Of a DNA stretch of 64,000 nt, positions 26,248 through 34,805 are shown piece after piece. The stretch is taken from positions 2,728,001 to 2,792,000 of the forward strand of contig NC_003552.1 in the NCBI RefSeq assembly GCF_000007345.1, given 5' to 3'. The notes beneath the pieces were generated by a model. That model did no database searches. It was not told where the DNA came from and saw only the letters and a list, made by a program, of their open reading frames with translations. Each line of letters starts with the position of its first letter. Within the stretch, counting starts at the first letter, position 1. The stretch is from Methanosarcina acetivorans C2A (GTDB lineage Archaea; Halobacteriota; Methanosarcinia; Methanosarcinales; Methanosarcinaceae). Position numbers and translations under genes: made by a program.

Positions 26248-26684
26248 TCAAAATTGTAAAAATTGTTGTAATTTCCCATTGCAAACTGGCTGATGTTTTG
26301 GATTTCAAAATCTATATCATAGTTTATAGTAAGTTGGATTTCTCTTGCAAGTTTGGGATTTCCATCAAGAATTTCCCTTATTATTTGCTGCAAGTCCTCA
26401 AGGGCTTTCGGATCCTTGGGGTTTCTGGCTGCTTGCTTTGCACTTTCTTCCAGTTTTGGGTTCCTTTTGAGGTTTAATTTTGAGAGTATCTTTTCTGCTT
26501 TGTCGAAAACTCCATCACTCACTTTACCCAGCGCATTGTCAGCTACTTTTTCAGCAACTTTTTTGCTTCCCCCAATAAGCATATCTTTGCCTTTATCTGC
26601 TATGGCTCCGCCTCCTGCATAAATGAAAGGCAAAGCTGGAGCAAGAATATCAGTTGCTTGCTGGGCTATAACGGCTGGATCCAC
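26223..26684 (-). pseudogene. N-terminal part of the split STAND/TPR gene
   Basis: Starts at GTG 26684 with a strong RBS (GGAGGAG). 153 residues: a hydrophobic N-terminus (VIAQQATDILAPALPFIYAGGG), then a helical, Lys/Ala-rich region and NYDIDFEIQNISQFAMGN. This is the kind of leading domain placed before the NTPase in archaeal STAND proteins. The frame ends at TAA 26223-26225, inside the start of the NTPase frame, which is open from 26247. I read both as one broken gene; a true two-gene arrangement would need a start codon in the second frame, which is missing. Confidence 0.6.
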
Positions 26685-27133
26685 AAAACTCCTCCAATAT
26701 CTTTTTGGTATTGAAGGTGCTGGAAAATAAATTTTGTTATTTAGAACTGTTCGAATGAAATATTTTCAGGCTTCAGCTTTTTTCAAGGTTCCATTTGCTA
26801 AAATTCAGATTTTTCAGCTTCTTCGCACACCTTTCAGCTTCTTTGCAGACTTTGTGGGAAAGGCCGTTCTCCTGCATCGAGCGGGAAGCTACCCGGGATC
26901 TTTGAAAGCGGTAGTACAACCGGCTGTTGGGAGTAAACATGAAAAACGAGCTTTAAAGTTTTGTTATACGTTTTTGGTATTTCTGTGGTATTATTTTTAC
27001 AAAATAGGGATAATCAAAACAGGTTGGGAGTAAGGAATCATTTGAACAATCAACAGATCAACTATCCAAGTTTAGTTAATGTCCTGACAAGGTTTCTAAT
27101 ATATTAAATGAAAAATTAACCAGGGGGTTATAT
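26685..27133. other. Intergenic, with copy of a dispersed 30-bp repeat
   Basis: No gene supported; the ORF 26734-27033 has no RBS and crosses the repeat. Bases 26857-26886 (GGAAAGGCCGTTCTCCTGCA and on) match 42451-42481. A GC-rich patch surrounds it. Confidence 0.4.
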
Positions 27134-28627
27134 ATGAAAAAATATATAATGGCTATAATACTTGGAATTTCGTTTATACTGTTAACTGGAACTGTCCTCG
27201 CCGCGAATGAAACATACGACGCGGGGGCTTTTCAACAGGCTTTAGAACAGAATGGATTTACCGTACAGGAAGGAGAAGTGGGTTACTTTGATTTTCTCAA
27301 GCTATTTGAGGAAGGGGTACTGCCTTCTGCATACGGAAACAATCCCACCACAAAATATTTGATATATTTTGTTCCACCGGCACCTGGTTATGAAGTAGAT
27401 GAACAAATCAAGCAAATAACCAGTACGCTTGGAGTAAAAGAGAATACAACTCCGTTCTGGAACCTTGGTTCTGATGAAGCTGTTGTTTTCGTGGGAAGAA
27501 CGGCGCCGGAATGCAGGTACTTCAGCTACGACAGTTTCATTATGCACAGGACAATTGGGGACGAGAGGAGATGGCTCTTCGCTAACATAGCAGATACGAT
27601 TAATAACCTTGTTATCAAAACCGAAGGAACTCCAAACGGGTCTTCCGGGAATCCTTTCAATCAAACCACAATAATAATCCTTACTGCTGACAGAGGCATT
27701 GATCAACGCATCCGGGCCGCTGCCCAGTCTGCAGGATATTCGGACAATATAATTAATACCCAGGTGATGCCCTCAGTCATGCTGAACATGGGCCTGGAGA
27801 ATGATTCCGATACATTTGCCTTATTTTTCCGCCCAGCTCTATTTAATGACACGCAGGCTGGCGACGATTACATAAATAATCCACCTGCGACTGTTTTCAG
27901 GATTACTCCCAACGAAACTGTGGAACTTGACCCATATGATTATCCGGAGTTAAGGGTTCGTGGAACCGGAAAAACAGAGTTTGACCTTATGGATGATCTC
28001 GAAGAGCTAAGGATTGCGATTCTTGACAAGTATAATGAATCGAATGCCACAGAGCTTCCGACCAGTCAGGGAGTTCCTATAGGGAGTGATGCTATTCAGA
28101 GAGGGATCAATGGCGTAGGTCCTACCAACGATGCAGTTTATCTATGGTCAGCAAACCAGACAGCCTCTTCACCTACACCTCCTTTCTTTGACACCTCGCA
28201 GTACTATCCATTCCTGCAAGAGCCAGAAATTACACTGGGCAACGACTCCAATGAATTCATAATTGTCTATGGGGTTAATCATGCAGCCACAGGAAAGGCG
28301 ACGTACTCGAACTTCTGCATATACGGAGCTGATGGGTGGAACGGCGTTAGAGCAATCACAGACGCAGATTTCAGTGGATCTGCTGAGGAATATCTTCCTG
28401 ATAATCCTAATGCTAAATATCTGTATGTCTACAAGCTAGCCAGGAACTGCAGCGAAGACGATCAATACTGCTATGAGGTTCCCTACGGTGTGGGAGCTTA
28501 TGGTATAGAACTGGATCAACCGCTTTTCATTGCCTGGAGACTCTATATGGAAAACACTACAAAAACCGGACCAGCCTATTCAGAGATAGTGTACGATCGG
28601 GCTATAAAGTTTGATCCAAAAAATTAA
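27134..28627 (+). CDS. Secreted protein of unknown function
   Basis: A strong RBS (AGGGGGT) precedes the ATG. The 497-residue product has a clear N-terminal signal peptide (basic KK, hydrophobic IMAIILGISFILLTGTVLA, cleavage near residue 23). The mature part is acidic, rich in Asn, Tyr and Pro, with many N-x-S/T sites (e.g. NQTT, NET, NCS), as in archaeal cell-surface proteins. There is no C-terminal anchor or PEF-CTERM-like motif. No domain family is recognised, and no neighbour suggests its role. Confidence 0.7.
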   Translation: MKKYIMAIILGISFILLTGTVLAANETYDAGAFQQALEQNGFTVQEGEVGYFDFLKLFEEGVLPSAYGNNPTTKYLIYFVPPAPGYEVDEQIKQITSTLGVKENTTPFWNLGSDEAVVFVGRTAPECRYFSYDSFIMHRTIGDERRWLFANIADTINNLVIKTEGTPNGSSGNPFNQTTIIILTADRGIDQRIRAAAQSAGYSDNIINTQVMPSVMLNMGLENDSDTFALFFRPALFNDTQAGDDYINNPPATVFRITPNETVELDPYDYPELRVRGTGKTEFDLMDDLEELRIAILDKYNESNATELPTSQGVPIGSDAIQRGINGVGPTNDAVYLWSANQTASSPTPPFFDTSQYYPFLQEPEITLGNDSNEFIIVYGVNHAATGKATYSNFCIYGADGWNGVRAITDADFSGSAEEYLPDNPNAKYLYVYKLARNCSEDDQYCYEVPYGVGAYGIELDQPLFIAWRLYMENTTKTGPAYSEIVYDRAIKFDPKN

Positions 28628-28928
28628 GGTAAAAAGAACCTGGGGATATCAAGGCACATTCAAGCTCTGGCTGATATGTGTTTCTGGCTGATATGTGTTA
28701 GCTAAAAACGAGTCTTTTTAATTTTTTCTGGTTTTTCTTCAATTTCAAGACAACCACAAAATTTCATCCCAATTTGAGCAAATCAATTCACTCATTTAAA
28801 AATGTTGATTCATTCACACAAGCATTCACCAAAATTTTCCAAATTGTGGAACTATTTTTGTGGGAATTTCCGACAGCTACAGCTATAAGCCATCAAGTTT
28901 AAGAACTAATTATTCTCCAATTCTAGCA
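28628..28928. other. Left flank and left end of the IS element
   Basis: Includes the left terminal inverted repeat (28710-28737) and the non-coding subterminal part of the IS; nothing else seen. Confidence 0.4.
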
Positions 28929-30306
28929 TTATCCATATTGGAATCTTGCTCTCATTAAAGGTGAGAAACCTTTCCATTTTCCAGTGCTGAAACACCGTTT
29001 GTTGAAAAAAGTAAATAGATTGTAACAAAAATTAGTTAGTCCATTATCGGTTTTGAATGACCTTACTTTGTCTACTATATCACATATCAAAGAAAATATT
29101 TGTTCCATTGTATTATCTGTCTCAGGTGTAAAACCTTTTTTCAAGAAGCTCACATTCTTGCTGAAAATCTCTTCGGCATAAGAAATCGCTTTATGAGACG
29201 CTTCAGAAAGTTCAAGATCAGAGTTAAATTCTCGTATCTTCTGAATATGCGCAACAGCACTGATAACCGTATCAGAAAGTATCAATTGAGATATCTCATT
29301 GTAGGTAATCTTATCGTTATCTGGAATCTCTTCAACAGAACTGAATTCCTCATAATACCTCTTACTAACGTTTTTTAATTGATGAAACACACAAAAAGAA
29401 TGAGTCACTTCAGGAAAGACCATTTTTACGGCTCCAATGATCGCTTTATCCTCATCAGAAACAATCTTTTTGATTTTATCTTCAGGAAATCGGTTCTTTA
29501 TTCGTATAAAAAGAGGCATCAGAGCCTCAATTGTTGGTAACCTCTCAGTTACTTCAAAATCTAAAATGACCTTCTCTTTGGTAGCAACAACGTAAACAGA
29601 TTTATATCGCATTTTTTTCCATTCTTTCTTTGTGAGTTTCGTTCCAATAAATTCTTCAAGCTTTTTTTTCCATCCATTCTTGATCCAATTCCCATCAACA
29701 TACAATGTTTCTTCAAAGCTAACTCCTTGGTTCAAAAGTTCTTGCTTTGAAAGTTTTGCTAGTTTCTGTTCATATAACCACAATGAAGTGGGACAAGGAG
29801 CTCTTCCACAGACATTTATTACTCCTTCTGTATATGTTTCCCCAATTCGCCGAGAATTGTGCAGACTGCATCGTCCATCGTATCTGACATTTATTTGTGT
29901 ATCATAATATTCAGAACTGTAATTTGCAGAACCCTGAACACCAATAACCTGATCATGATAATGTTTCTTACAAGTGGGACAAAGCCAGTATGTAACATTG
30001 AGAGATATAGTGCCGTAACGTGATATAATAAAACGAGTGTGATGAGAGTTAACATGTAATTTACTTCCACAACTATCACACTGAGTAGGGGAGAATATAG
30101 AGAACATGGGATAGTATCGATTTCCAACCAAAACTTTTGGCAAAGGAATTATTATTTTGCCGTCAACTATCGTTTTTATCATTGATTTATCTATTGCAAT
30201 GTTTCCTTTTCCCATAAATAGAAAAAATATATCAATATAATTAAAATTTTATTGTTTTGCACGATATAGAGGGAAAACGAAAAACCAGAAAATAATAAAA
30301 AGTCTC
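28710..30306 (-). mobile_element. IS element, about 1.6 kb, with 28-bp terminal inverted repeats
   Basis: The left end (28710-28737, GAGTCTTTTTAATT...) and the reverse complement of the right end (30279-30306, GAGACTTTTTATTA...) match at 25 of 28 positions. A single full-length transposase lies inside. No clear target duplication was found by eye. Confidence 0.75.
28929..30215 (-). CDS. IS transposase (zinc finger plus DDE, ISH6/IS256-like)
   Basis: A 428-residue protein. The N-terminus has paired CxxC motifs (CDSCGSK, CPTCKKH), a zinc finger for DNA binding. A catalytic DDE-type core follows: first Asp in LYVDGNWIKN, second in IVSDEDKAIIGAV, and a glutamate in TPETDNTMEQ. CVFHQLKN corresponds to the C/D-x2-H region of MULE/IS256-type transposases. 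The arrangement is like ISH6 or related families of halophiles and methanogens. It appears intact, so the element may be active. Confidence 0.8.
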   Translation of the reverse strand: MGKGNIAIDKSMIKTIVDGKIIIPLPKVLVGNRYYPMFSIFSPTQCDSCGSKLHVNSHHTRFIISRYGTISLNVTYWLCPTCKKHYHDQVIGVQGSANYSSEYYDTQINVRYDGRCSLHNSRRIGETYTEGVINVCGRAPCPTSLWLYEQKLAKLSKQELLNQGVSFEETLYVDGNWIKNGWKKKLEEFIGTKLTKKEWKKMRYKSVYVVATKEKVILDFEVTERLPTIEALMPLFIRIKNRFPEDKIKKIVSDEDKAIIGAVKMVFPEVTHSFCVFHQLKNVSKRYYEEFSSVEEIPDNDKITYNEISQLILSDTVISAVAHIQKIREFNSDLELSEASHKAISYAEEIFSKNVSFLKKGFTPETDNTMEQIFSLICDIVDKVRSFKTDNGLTNFCYNLFTFFNKRCFSTGKWKGFSPLMRARFQYG

Positions 30307-30490
30307 TAAATTTGAGACCGAATTTGGTACAGAATCGATGCCCTTTAGGAAAAAAATTCTTTAACTGAGGATAGATCGAAATACTTTTTTCGAGAATCAA
30401 ATTCAACCTCTATATTTCTCCTTTTGGCAGGACAATTTTCTAACTAACAGTTATTTTCGACCCACACAAAACAGCGTAAAGCCATTTTTT

Positions 30491-31432
30491 TCAGCTTTTT
30501 TGAAGTGCCTGCTTTCTGTTTTGAATAGCATCTGGTTTTTTTGTTTCTTGCAGACACTTTAATTTTTCTATAATATCATTTTCCTGCCTCCTGTCTCCGA
30601 ATTCTCTGTTAATCACGAGTGCCTGGCCATAACATTCAATTGCTTTATCTTTTTCTCCAAGAAAACTATATGCTAAACCTAACCTTTCAAGAGTTTGCCC
30701 TTCTTTAAATTTTTCCCCCATCTCCCTCAAGATTTCAAGTTCCTGTTCGCTATATTCTACTACTTTTTTCATTTCTCCCTGGCGATTATGTGCTATCATC
30801 AGGTTCTGAAGAATATCTACTTCCCCTTGCTTATCTCCTATTTCCTTGGAGATTTTAAGAGCCTGACCGTAGTATCCAGTCGCTGCCTCTAGCTCCCCCA
30901 ACTGATAACATAAGTTCCCCAGGTTTCCCAGGTTATTTCTTTCTCCCGTCAAATTACCGGTTTCTCTGGCGATTTTAAGTGCACACTTGTAGAATTCGAT
31001 TGCTTTTTCTGTTTTTCCCAGATAATCGTATGTCATCCCTATATTTCCTATAACAGTTCCTTCGCTTTCTACATCTCCTGTTTCACGGGAGATTTCCAGG
31101 GCCTGTTCGTAATATTCAATAGCTTTCTCAATCGCGCCCAGCCGGGTATATGCTAATCCCATGTTTTCGAGAGCTAGTTCTTCTCCCTTTCTGTCGCCTA
31201 CTTCTTTAAAAATCTTTGCTGCCTGCTGGAAATACTTAATAGCCTTTCTTATTTCTCCCAAATGGCTGTAAGCCAAACCCAATTTTCCAAGATCATTTCC
31301 CTCTTCCCTTCTATTTCCACCTGCTCTGGAATTTTGAAGATCCAGCTCACAAATTTCTATTGTTTTTTTGCTTTCTTTTATATTATTGTGTGTCAATCCA
31401 AATTTTATGGATTTGTTTTTTGCTTCTCGCAT
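30491..31432 (-). CDS. TPR repeat protein
   Basis: A 313-residue protein of about six 40-residue tetratricopeptide units (LGLAYSHLGEIRKAIKYFQQ, then LGLAYTRLGAIEKAIEYYEQ, and so on). It closely resembles the TPR half of the broken STAND gene 4.5 kb away. It has no NTPase or signal peptide, so it is a soluble protein-protein interaction scaffold, or a remnant of another STAND-type gene whose N-terminus was lost when the IS nearby inserted (inference). The start ATG has AAGGGGGGG-like purines upstream. Confidence 0.75.
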   Translation of the reverse strand: MREAKNKSIKFGLTHNNIKESKKTIEICELDLQNSRAGGNRREEGNDLGKLGLAYSHLGEIRKAIKYFQQAAKIFKEVGDRKGEELALENMGLAYTRLGAIEKAIEYYEQALEISRETGDVESEGTVIGNIGMTYDYLGKTEKAIEFYKCALKIARETGNLTGERNNLGNLGNLCYQLGELEAATGYYGQALKISKEIGDKQGEVDILQNLMIAHNRQGEMKKVVEYSEQELEILREMGEKFKEGQTLERLGLAYSFLGEKDKAIECYGQALVINREFGDRRQENDIIEKLKCLQETKKPDAIQNRKQALQKS

Positions 31433-31873
31433 ACTTGTTCCCCCCCTTACAGGAATTATATTTTTTGTGCGTATTGATCAGGCCGCTCACTTTTCTTTCC
31501 TTATTCTCTGTGCTCTTCCTGATAACTGTTTTCAAGCATCCTCCCAACTACAGTCCTCTTTTTTTTAAAAATGCCTTATAACAAGATAAATTTTTTCATT
31601 TCGAAAATGAAGATCTGATCAATAAAATTCAAATATGGGCTCTTAATTCTCATTCCCTTTCACAATCGAAAAAATTCTGCAAAAAAAACAGCTTTAGAGC
31701 CGCAGTAGATAGCTCCAAGATTCTAAGAAGAAATATTTTTAGTCCTGCTACATGTGAAAAGAACCTGAATTTAGTTTAGATCAACTAAAAAAGTTAATTA
31801 AATCAGAGAAGAAAAATTCCCTGATTGTTTAATGTTTAAGTTACCGAACAGCAATTCTAAGCTGCCCGAAGGC
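31433..31873. other. Intergenic, no gene seen
   Basis: AT-rich; short hydrophobic ORFs (31262-31581 plus strand) are read as chance. No RNA or repeat is recognised. Confidence 0.4.
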
Positions 31874-33175
31874 TCAGAGCTGCGGTCTTCTGTCAATAAT
31901 TCTCTTTGCCTTTCCTGCGGTCCTCTCGATGCTGCCTTTCTCAAGGAGTTCGACGTTTGTGCGGATGTTGAGGACAGATTTGAGTTCACGCTGGACATGG
32001 TCCTGAACGGCTTTGAGGTCTTTGAGATCGCCGGTGAAGGCGTTTTCTTCGAGTTCGACTTCGATTGTGAGTTCGTCGAGCATGTGTTTGTTGCGGTCGA
32101 GGATTAGCTGGAAGTGTTCGCCAACCTCGGGGATCCTTGAGATAACGTCCTGAATCTGGGAGGGGAAGACGTTGATTCCGCGGACGATCATCATGTCGTC
32201 GGCCCTGCCGAGCAGGCGGGAGATCCTTGTGGTTGTCCTGCCGCAGTCGCACTCGGATTCGAGAAGTTTTGTCATGTCACCTGTGCGGTATCTGATGTTG
32301 CAGAAGCCTTCTTTGTTGAGGGAAGTCAGGACGAGTTCGCCTTTTTCGCCTTCTGCGACCTGCTCTCCGTTTTCGTCAAGAACTTCGACCAGGAAATTGT
32401 CGCTCCAGATGTGAAGACCGTTTTGTTCCTGGCACTCGAAGCCGACTCCCGGACCGAACATTTCGGATAAGCCGTAGCAGTCGTAGGCTTTGAGGTTGAG
32501 CCTTTTTTCAAGCTGCTTTCTTGTGTTTTCCGACCAGGGTTCGCCTCCGAAAATGGCTGCTTTTAAGGAGAGCTTGTCTATGAGGCCGAGCTCTTCTGCG
32601 GTTTCTGCAAGGTAGAAAGCGTAGGAGGGGGTGCAGTGGACTGCGGTTACCCCGAAGTCGATCATCATCTCAAGCTGCCTGGCAGTGTTTCCTGTTGCTG
32701 CCGGCACAATCATTGCTCCCATCCTTTCAACGCCGTAATGGAAGCCGAGCCCGCCTGTAAAAAGGCCGTAGTTCATGGCGTTCTGGACGACGTCACCTTT
32801 TGAAAGCCCTATCATTGTAAGACTCCGGGCAATTAAGTCCGACCAGGTCTCGATGTCCTTTGCAGTATAGCCGACAACCGTGGGCTTTCCGCTGGTCCCG
32901 GAAGAGGCGTGGATGCGTACGATGTCCTCCTTCTTTGCGGCAAAGAGGCCGAAAGGATAGTTTTCCCGAAGGTAGGCTTTGCGCGTGAAAGGCAGTTTAC
33001 GGACGTCCTCAAGGGTTTTGATGTCCTCGGGAGTGACTCCTGCCTCCTTGAATTTCTGCCTGTAGAAAGGAACATTGTCATAGACCAGCTTTGCACTGTT
33101 TTGCAGGCGTTTAAGCTGAAGTCTTCTCAGTTCTCCGGGATTCATTGTTTCGTATTTCGGCTGCCAGTATTTCAT
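31874..33175 (-). CDS. paaK: Phenylacetate-CoA ligase-type enzyme
   Basis: A 433-residue acyl-adenylating enzyme: N-terminal LRRLQLKRLQNSAKLVYDNV is typical of PaaK-type proteins, the AMP-binding P-loop HASSGTSGKPTV is at 89-100, a central YDCYGLSEMFGPG at about 233-245, and C-terminal TGDMTKL plus GRADDMMIVRGINVFPSQI. The enzyme activates phenylacetate, or another aryl acid, with ATP and CoA. Methanogens use such proteins to salvage aryl acids into aromatic amino acids, together with indolepyruvate oxidoreductase. That oxidoreductase is not seen here. RBS GAAGGTCC precedes the ATG. Confidence 0.9.
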   Translation of the reverse strand: MKYWQPKYETMNPGELRRLQLKRLQNSAKLVYDNVPFYRQKFKEAGVTPEDIKTLEDVRKLPFTRKAYLRENYPFGLFAAKKEDIVRIHASSGTSGKPTVVGYTAKDIETWSDLIARSLTMIGLSKGDVVQNAMNYGLFTGGLGFHYGVERMGAMIVPAATGNTARQLEMMIDFGVTAVHCTPSYAFYLAETAEELGLIDKLSLKAAIFGGEPWSENTRKQLEKRLNLKAYDCYGLSEMFGPGVGFECQEQNGLHIWSDNFLVEVLDENGEQVAEGEKGELVLTSLNKEGFCNIRYRTGDMTKLLESECDCGRTTTRISRLLGRADDMMIVRGINVFPSQIQDVISRIPEVGEHFQLILDRNKHMLDELTIEVELEENAFTGDLKDLKAVQDHVQRELKSVLNIRTNVELLEKGSIERTAGKAKRIIDRRPQL

Positions 33176-34058
33176 TAAAAGGACCTTCTTCTAATTTGTA
33201 AAACCGTTCTCCAGTTGTAAATTTTAATGCATGAGTGCCATGCCTCTGCATGTCATGATATCTTGAATAATCTCATGAGTAATATAAAATGTTTGAAAAA
33301 ATCCTTCTGTACTGTAACCCTTCCCACATATAAATATTGTTGAGGTGAGGTTTTTGGGGTAGAGTTCGAATTAGAAGGGGAGTAAATTTAGTGGGTTCGG
33401 ATTAAATCCATTGCACTAATTGTTATAATTTCTTATTTTAGTTTAGTTCAGATTTTCCTTTTAGTTCAGATTTTCCTTTTAGTTCAGATTTTCCTGATAC
33501 TGACTGTTTTCATCTGTTGGTGCCAATTTAAAGGCTTGCAATTTATCAGTAGGTATTTAGAACTTTTGGGTAATATCACTTTTATTTGAATGAGATATTG
33601 TGACCACTAAAAAATAAGCTTTAATCTTCCTTCTTTCCCCTCAACTCTCTAAAAATTCTAATCCATGTTATCTGCTTCAATCTTTTTAACCTGACAATGT
33701 ATAAGGTTTTGTAAGGTCTGCGGAGAATTAGATTTTGTCCAGCTTACGTTGAACCTTTAAAATTATCTCTATAGACTTTACATAACCTCGTTTTCTCTCA
33801 TTCAAGCGACGATTCCAATTAACAATTCTTCGTCTGCTGACATTAAAATATTGAAAGTTTAATATAATTGCATATATTTTTATATCACGAAGTCAGAAAA
33901 AAGATATGGGCTTCCGAACAAGTAAATACTTAATGCCCCCAAGCTGTGTTTACTGAAAAATTAACTTAGCTTTTAAACTACATAAAATAGTCAACTATAT
34001 TCATGTATAAAATTCAATGAATGAAATTGACTTACTGATGAAATAAGAAGTGGAAACC
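33176..34058. other. Intergenic with 18-bp tandem repeat
   Basis: 880 bp without a supported gene. Contains the tandem repeat at 33441-33494. The stretch 33391-33419 (GTGGGTTCGGATTAAATCCA) looks vaguely like a tRNA T-arm but has no rest of a tRNA. Confidence 0.45.
33441..33494. repeat. 18-bp tandem repeat, 3 copies
   Basis: Unit TTTTAGTTCAGATTTTCC at 33441, 33459 and 33477, with one mismatch in the first. Confidence 0.85.
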
Positions 34059-34256
34059 ATGGTAGCAAAAATTAATGCCGACTCCTGTGTTGGTTGCGGA
34101 AGCTGTATCGGCGAATGCCCTGCATGTGCAATTTTCATCACCGACGATGATGTTTCATCCGTGATTGAAGATAAATGCAATGATTGCTGTTTATGTTTAG
34201 ATAAATGTGCGCATGGAGCAATTACCATTACATATGATTCCAAAAAACTTATTTGA
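34059..34256 (+). CDS. 2[4Fe-4S] ferredoxin
   Basis: A 65-residue ferredoxin. Cluster 1 motif: Cys10, 13, 16, 20 (CVGCGSCIGECP). Cluster 2: Cys40, 43, 46, 50 (CNDCCLCLDKC). Extra Cys23 and Cys44 are unusual. Proteins of this type carry electrons at low potential for hydrogenases, CO dehydrogenase or formylmethanofuran dehydrogenase. I chose ATG 34059; a GTG three codons upstream (34050) is possible. It stands alone, so the partner is unknown. Confidence 0.85.
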   Translation: MVAKINADSCVGCGSCIGECPACAIFITDDDVSSVIEDKCNDCCLCLDKCAHGAITITYDSKKLI

Positions 34257-34354
34257 ATGCATATACTACTCAAAAAATAAGCCAAGTCAGGTTGTCACAA
34301 AGGTTAATAAGTTAAACCTGCCAACTTTCTATTTAATAGCAGGCAAGTCAAGAT

Positions 34355-34438
34355 ACAAGGATCGTCAAGCTCGGTAAAAGGCGTCAGGTTCATAGCCTGA
34401 ATAGCAGGATTTCGTGGGTTCGAATCCAATCCCTCGCA
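34355..34438 (+). pseudogene. Decayed tRNA-Leu-like gene with CAT in the anticodon position
   Basis: The 84-base segment has a Leu-type framework: D-arm GTCAAGCTCGGT, anticodon stem TCAGG/CCTGA with loop TTCATAG (anticodon CAT at 34391-34393), a long variable arm, T-loop TTCGAAT and acceptor end CCCTCGC-A. The 5' strand ACAAGGA pairs poorly: three A-C mismatches where G would be expected. The T-stem has one mismatch. I read it as a tRNA pseudogene. Confidence 0.5.
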
Positions 34439-34774
34439 CTAAATTTATGGGATATAGGTAACTCAAAAAAACGCAACGCAAGTGTGAAGGTAATGCACAA
34501 CAGTTGAATTTTTAAAGTTGCCCTCATTAAAATTATACTATTTCTCTTTTCACAAAGTTTACTTGGGGAAAATCGAATTTTCTTGCATATTCATATACTT
34601 TATATATACAACTGTATTTTTTGCAAAGTTCTCTTAGCCCAAATTAGTTTTCATTTTATAACATATATTTAATTAAAAGTAGAAATTTTAAGCTAGTTAT
34701 GCATCATACTAAAGCTTTAAAGATAAATTCTTTGTTGCAACGACAGTATTGTTTTTTAATAGGAGATAACAAAT

Positions 34775-34783
34775 ATTATATAC
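34775..34783 (+). promoter_or_regulatory. TATA box of the serpin gene, probably leaderless
   Basis: ATTATATAC centred about 27 bases before ATG 34806, with AACAAAT (BRE-like) in front. No Shine-Dalgarno sequence lies near the ATG, so the mRNA probably begins at or next to the start codon. Confidence 0.5.
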
Positions 34784-34805
34784 TTACGCATATTTTTTAT
34801 AAATT

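Larger units (their letters stand above)
34257..34805. other. Intergenic with tRNA relic and serpin promoter
   Basis: Contains the tRNA-like relic (34355-34438) and a TATA element (34775-34783). Otherwise AT-rich without a gene. Confidence 0.5.

Noticed and set aside
33391-33419. Second tRNA-like fragment
   Set aside because: Only a T-arm-like GTGGGTTCGGATTAAATCCA is present, without D-arm or anticodon arm; probably chance.
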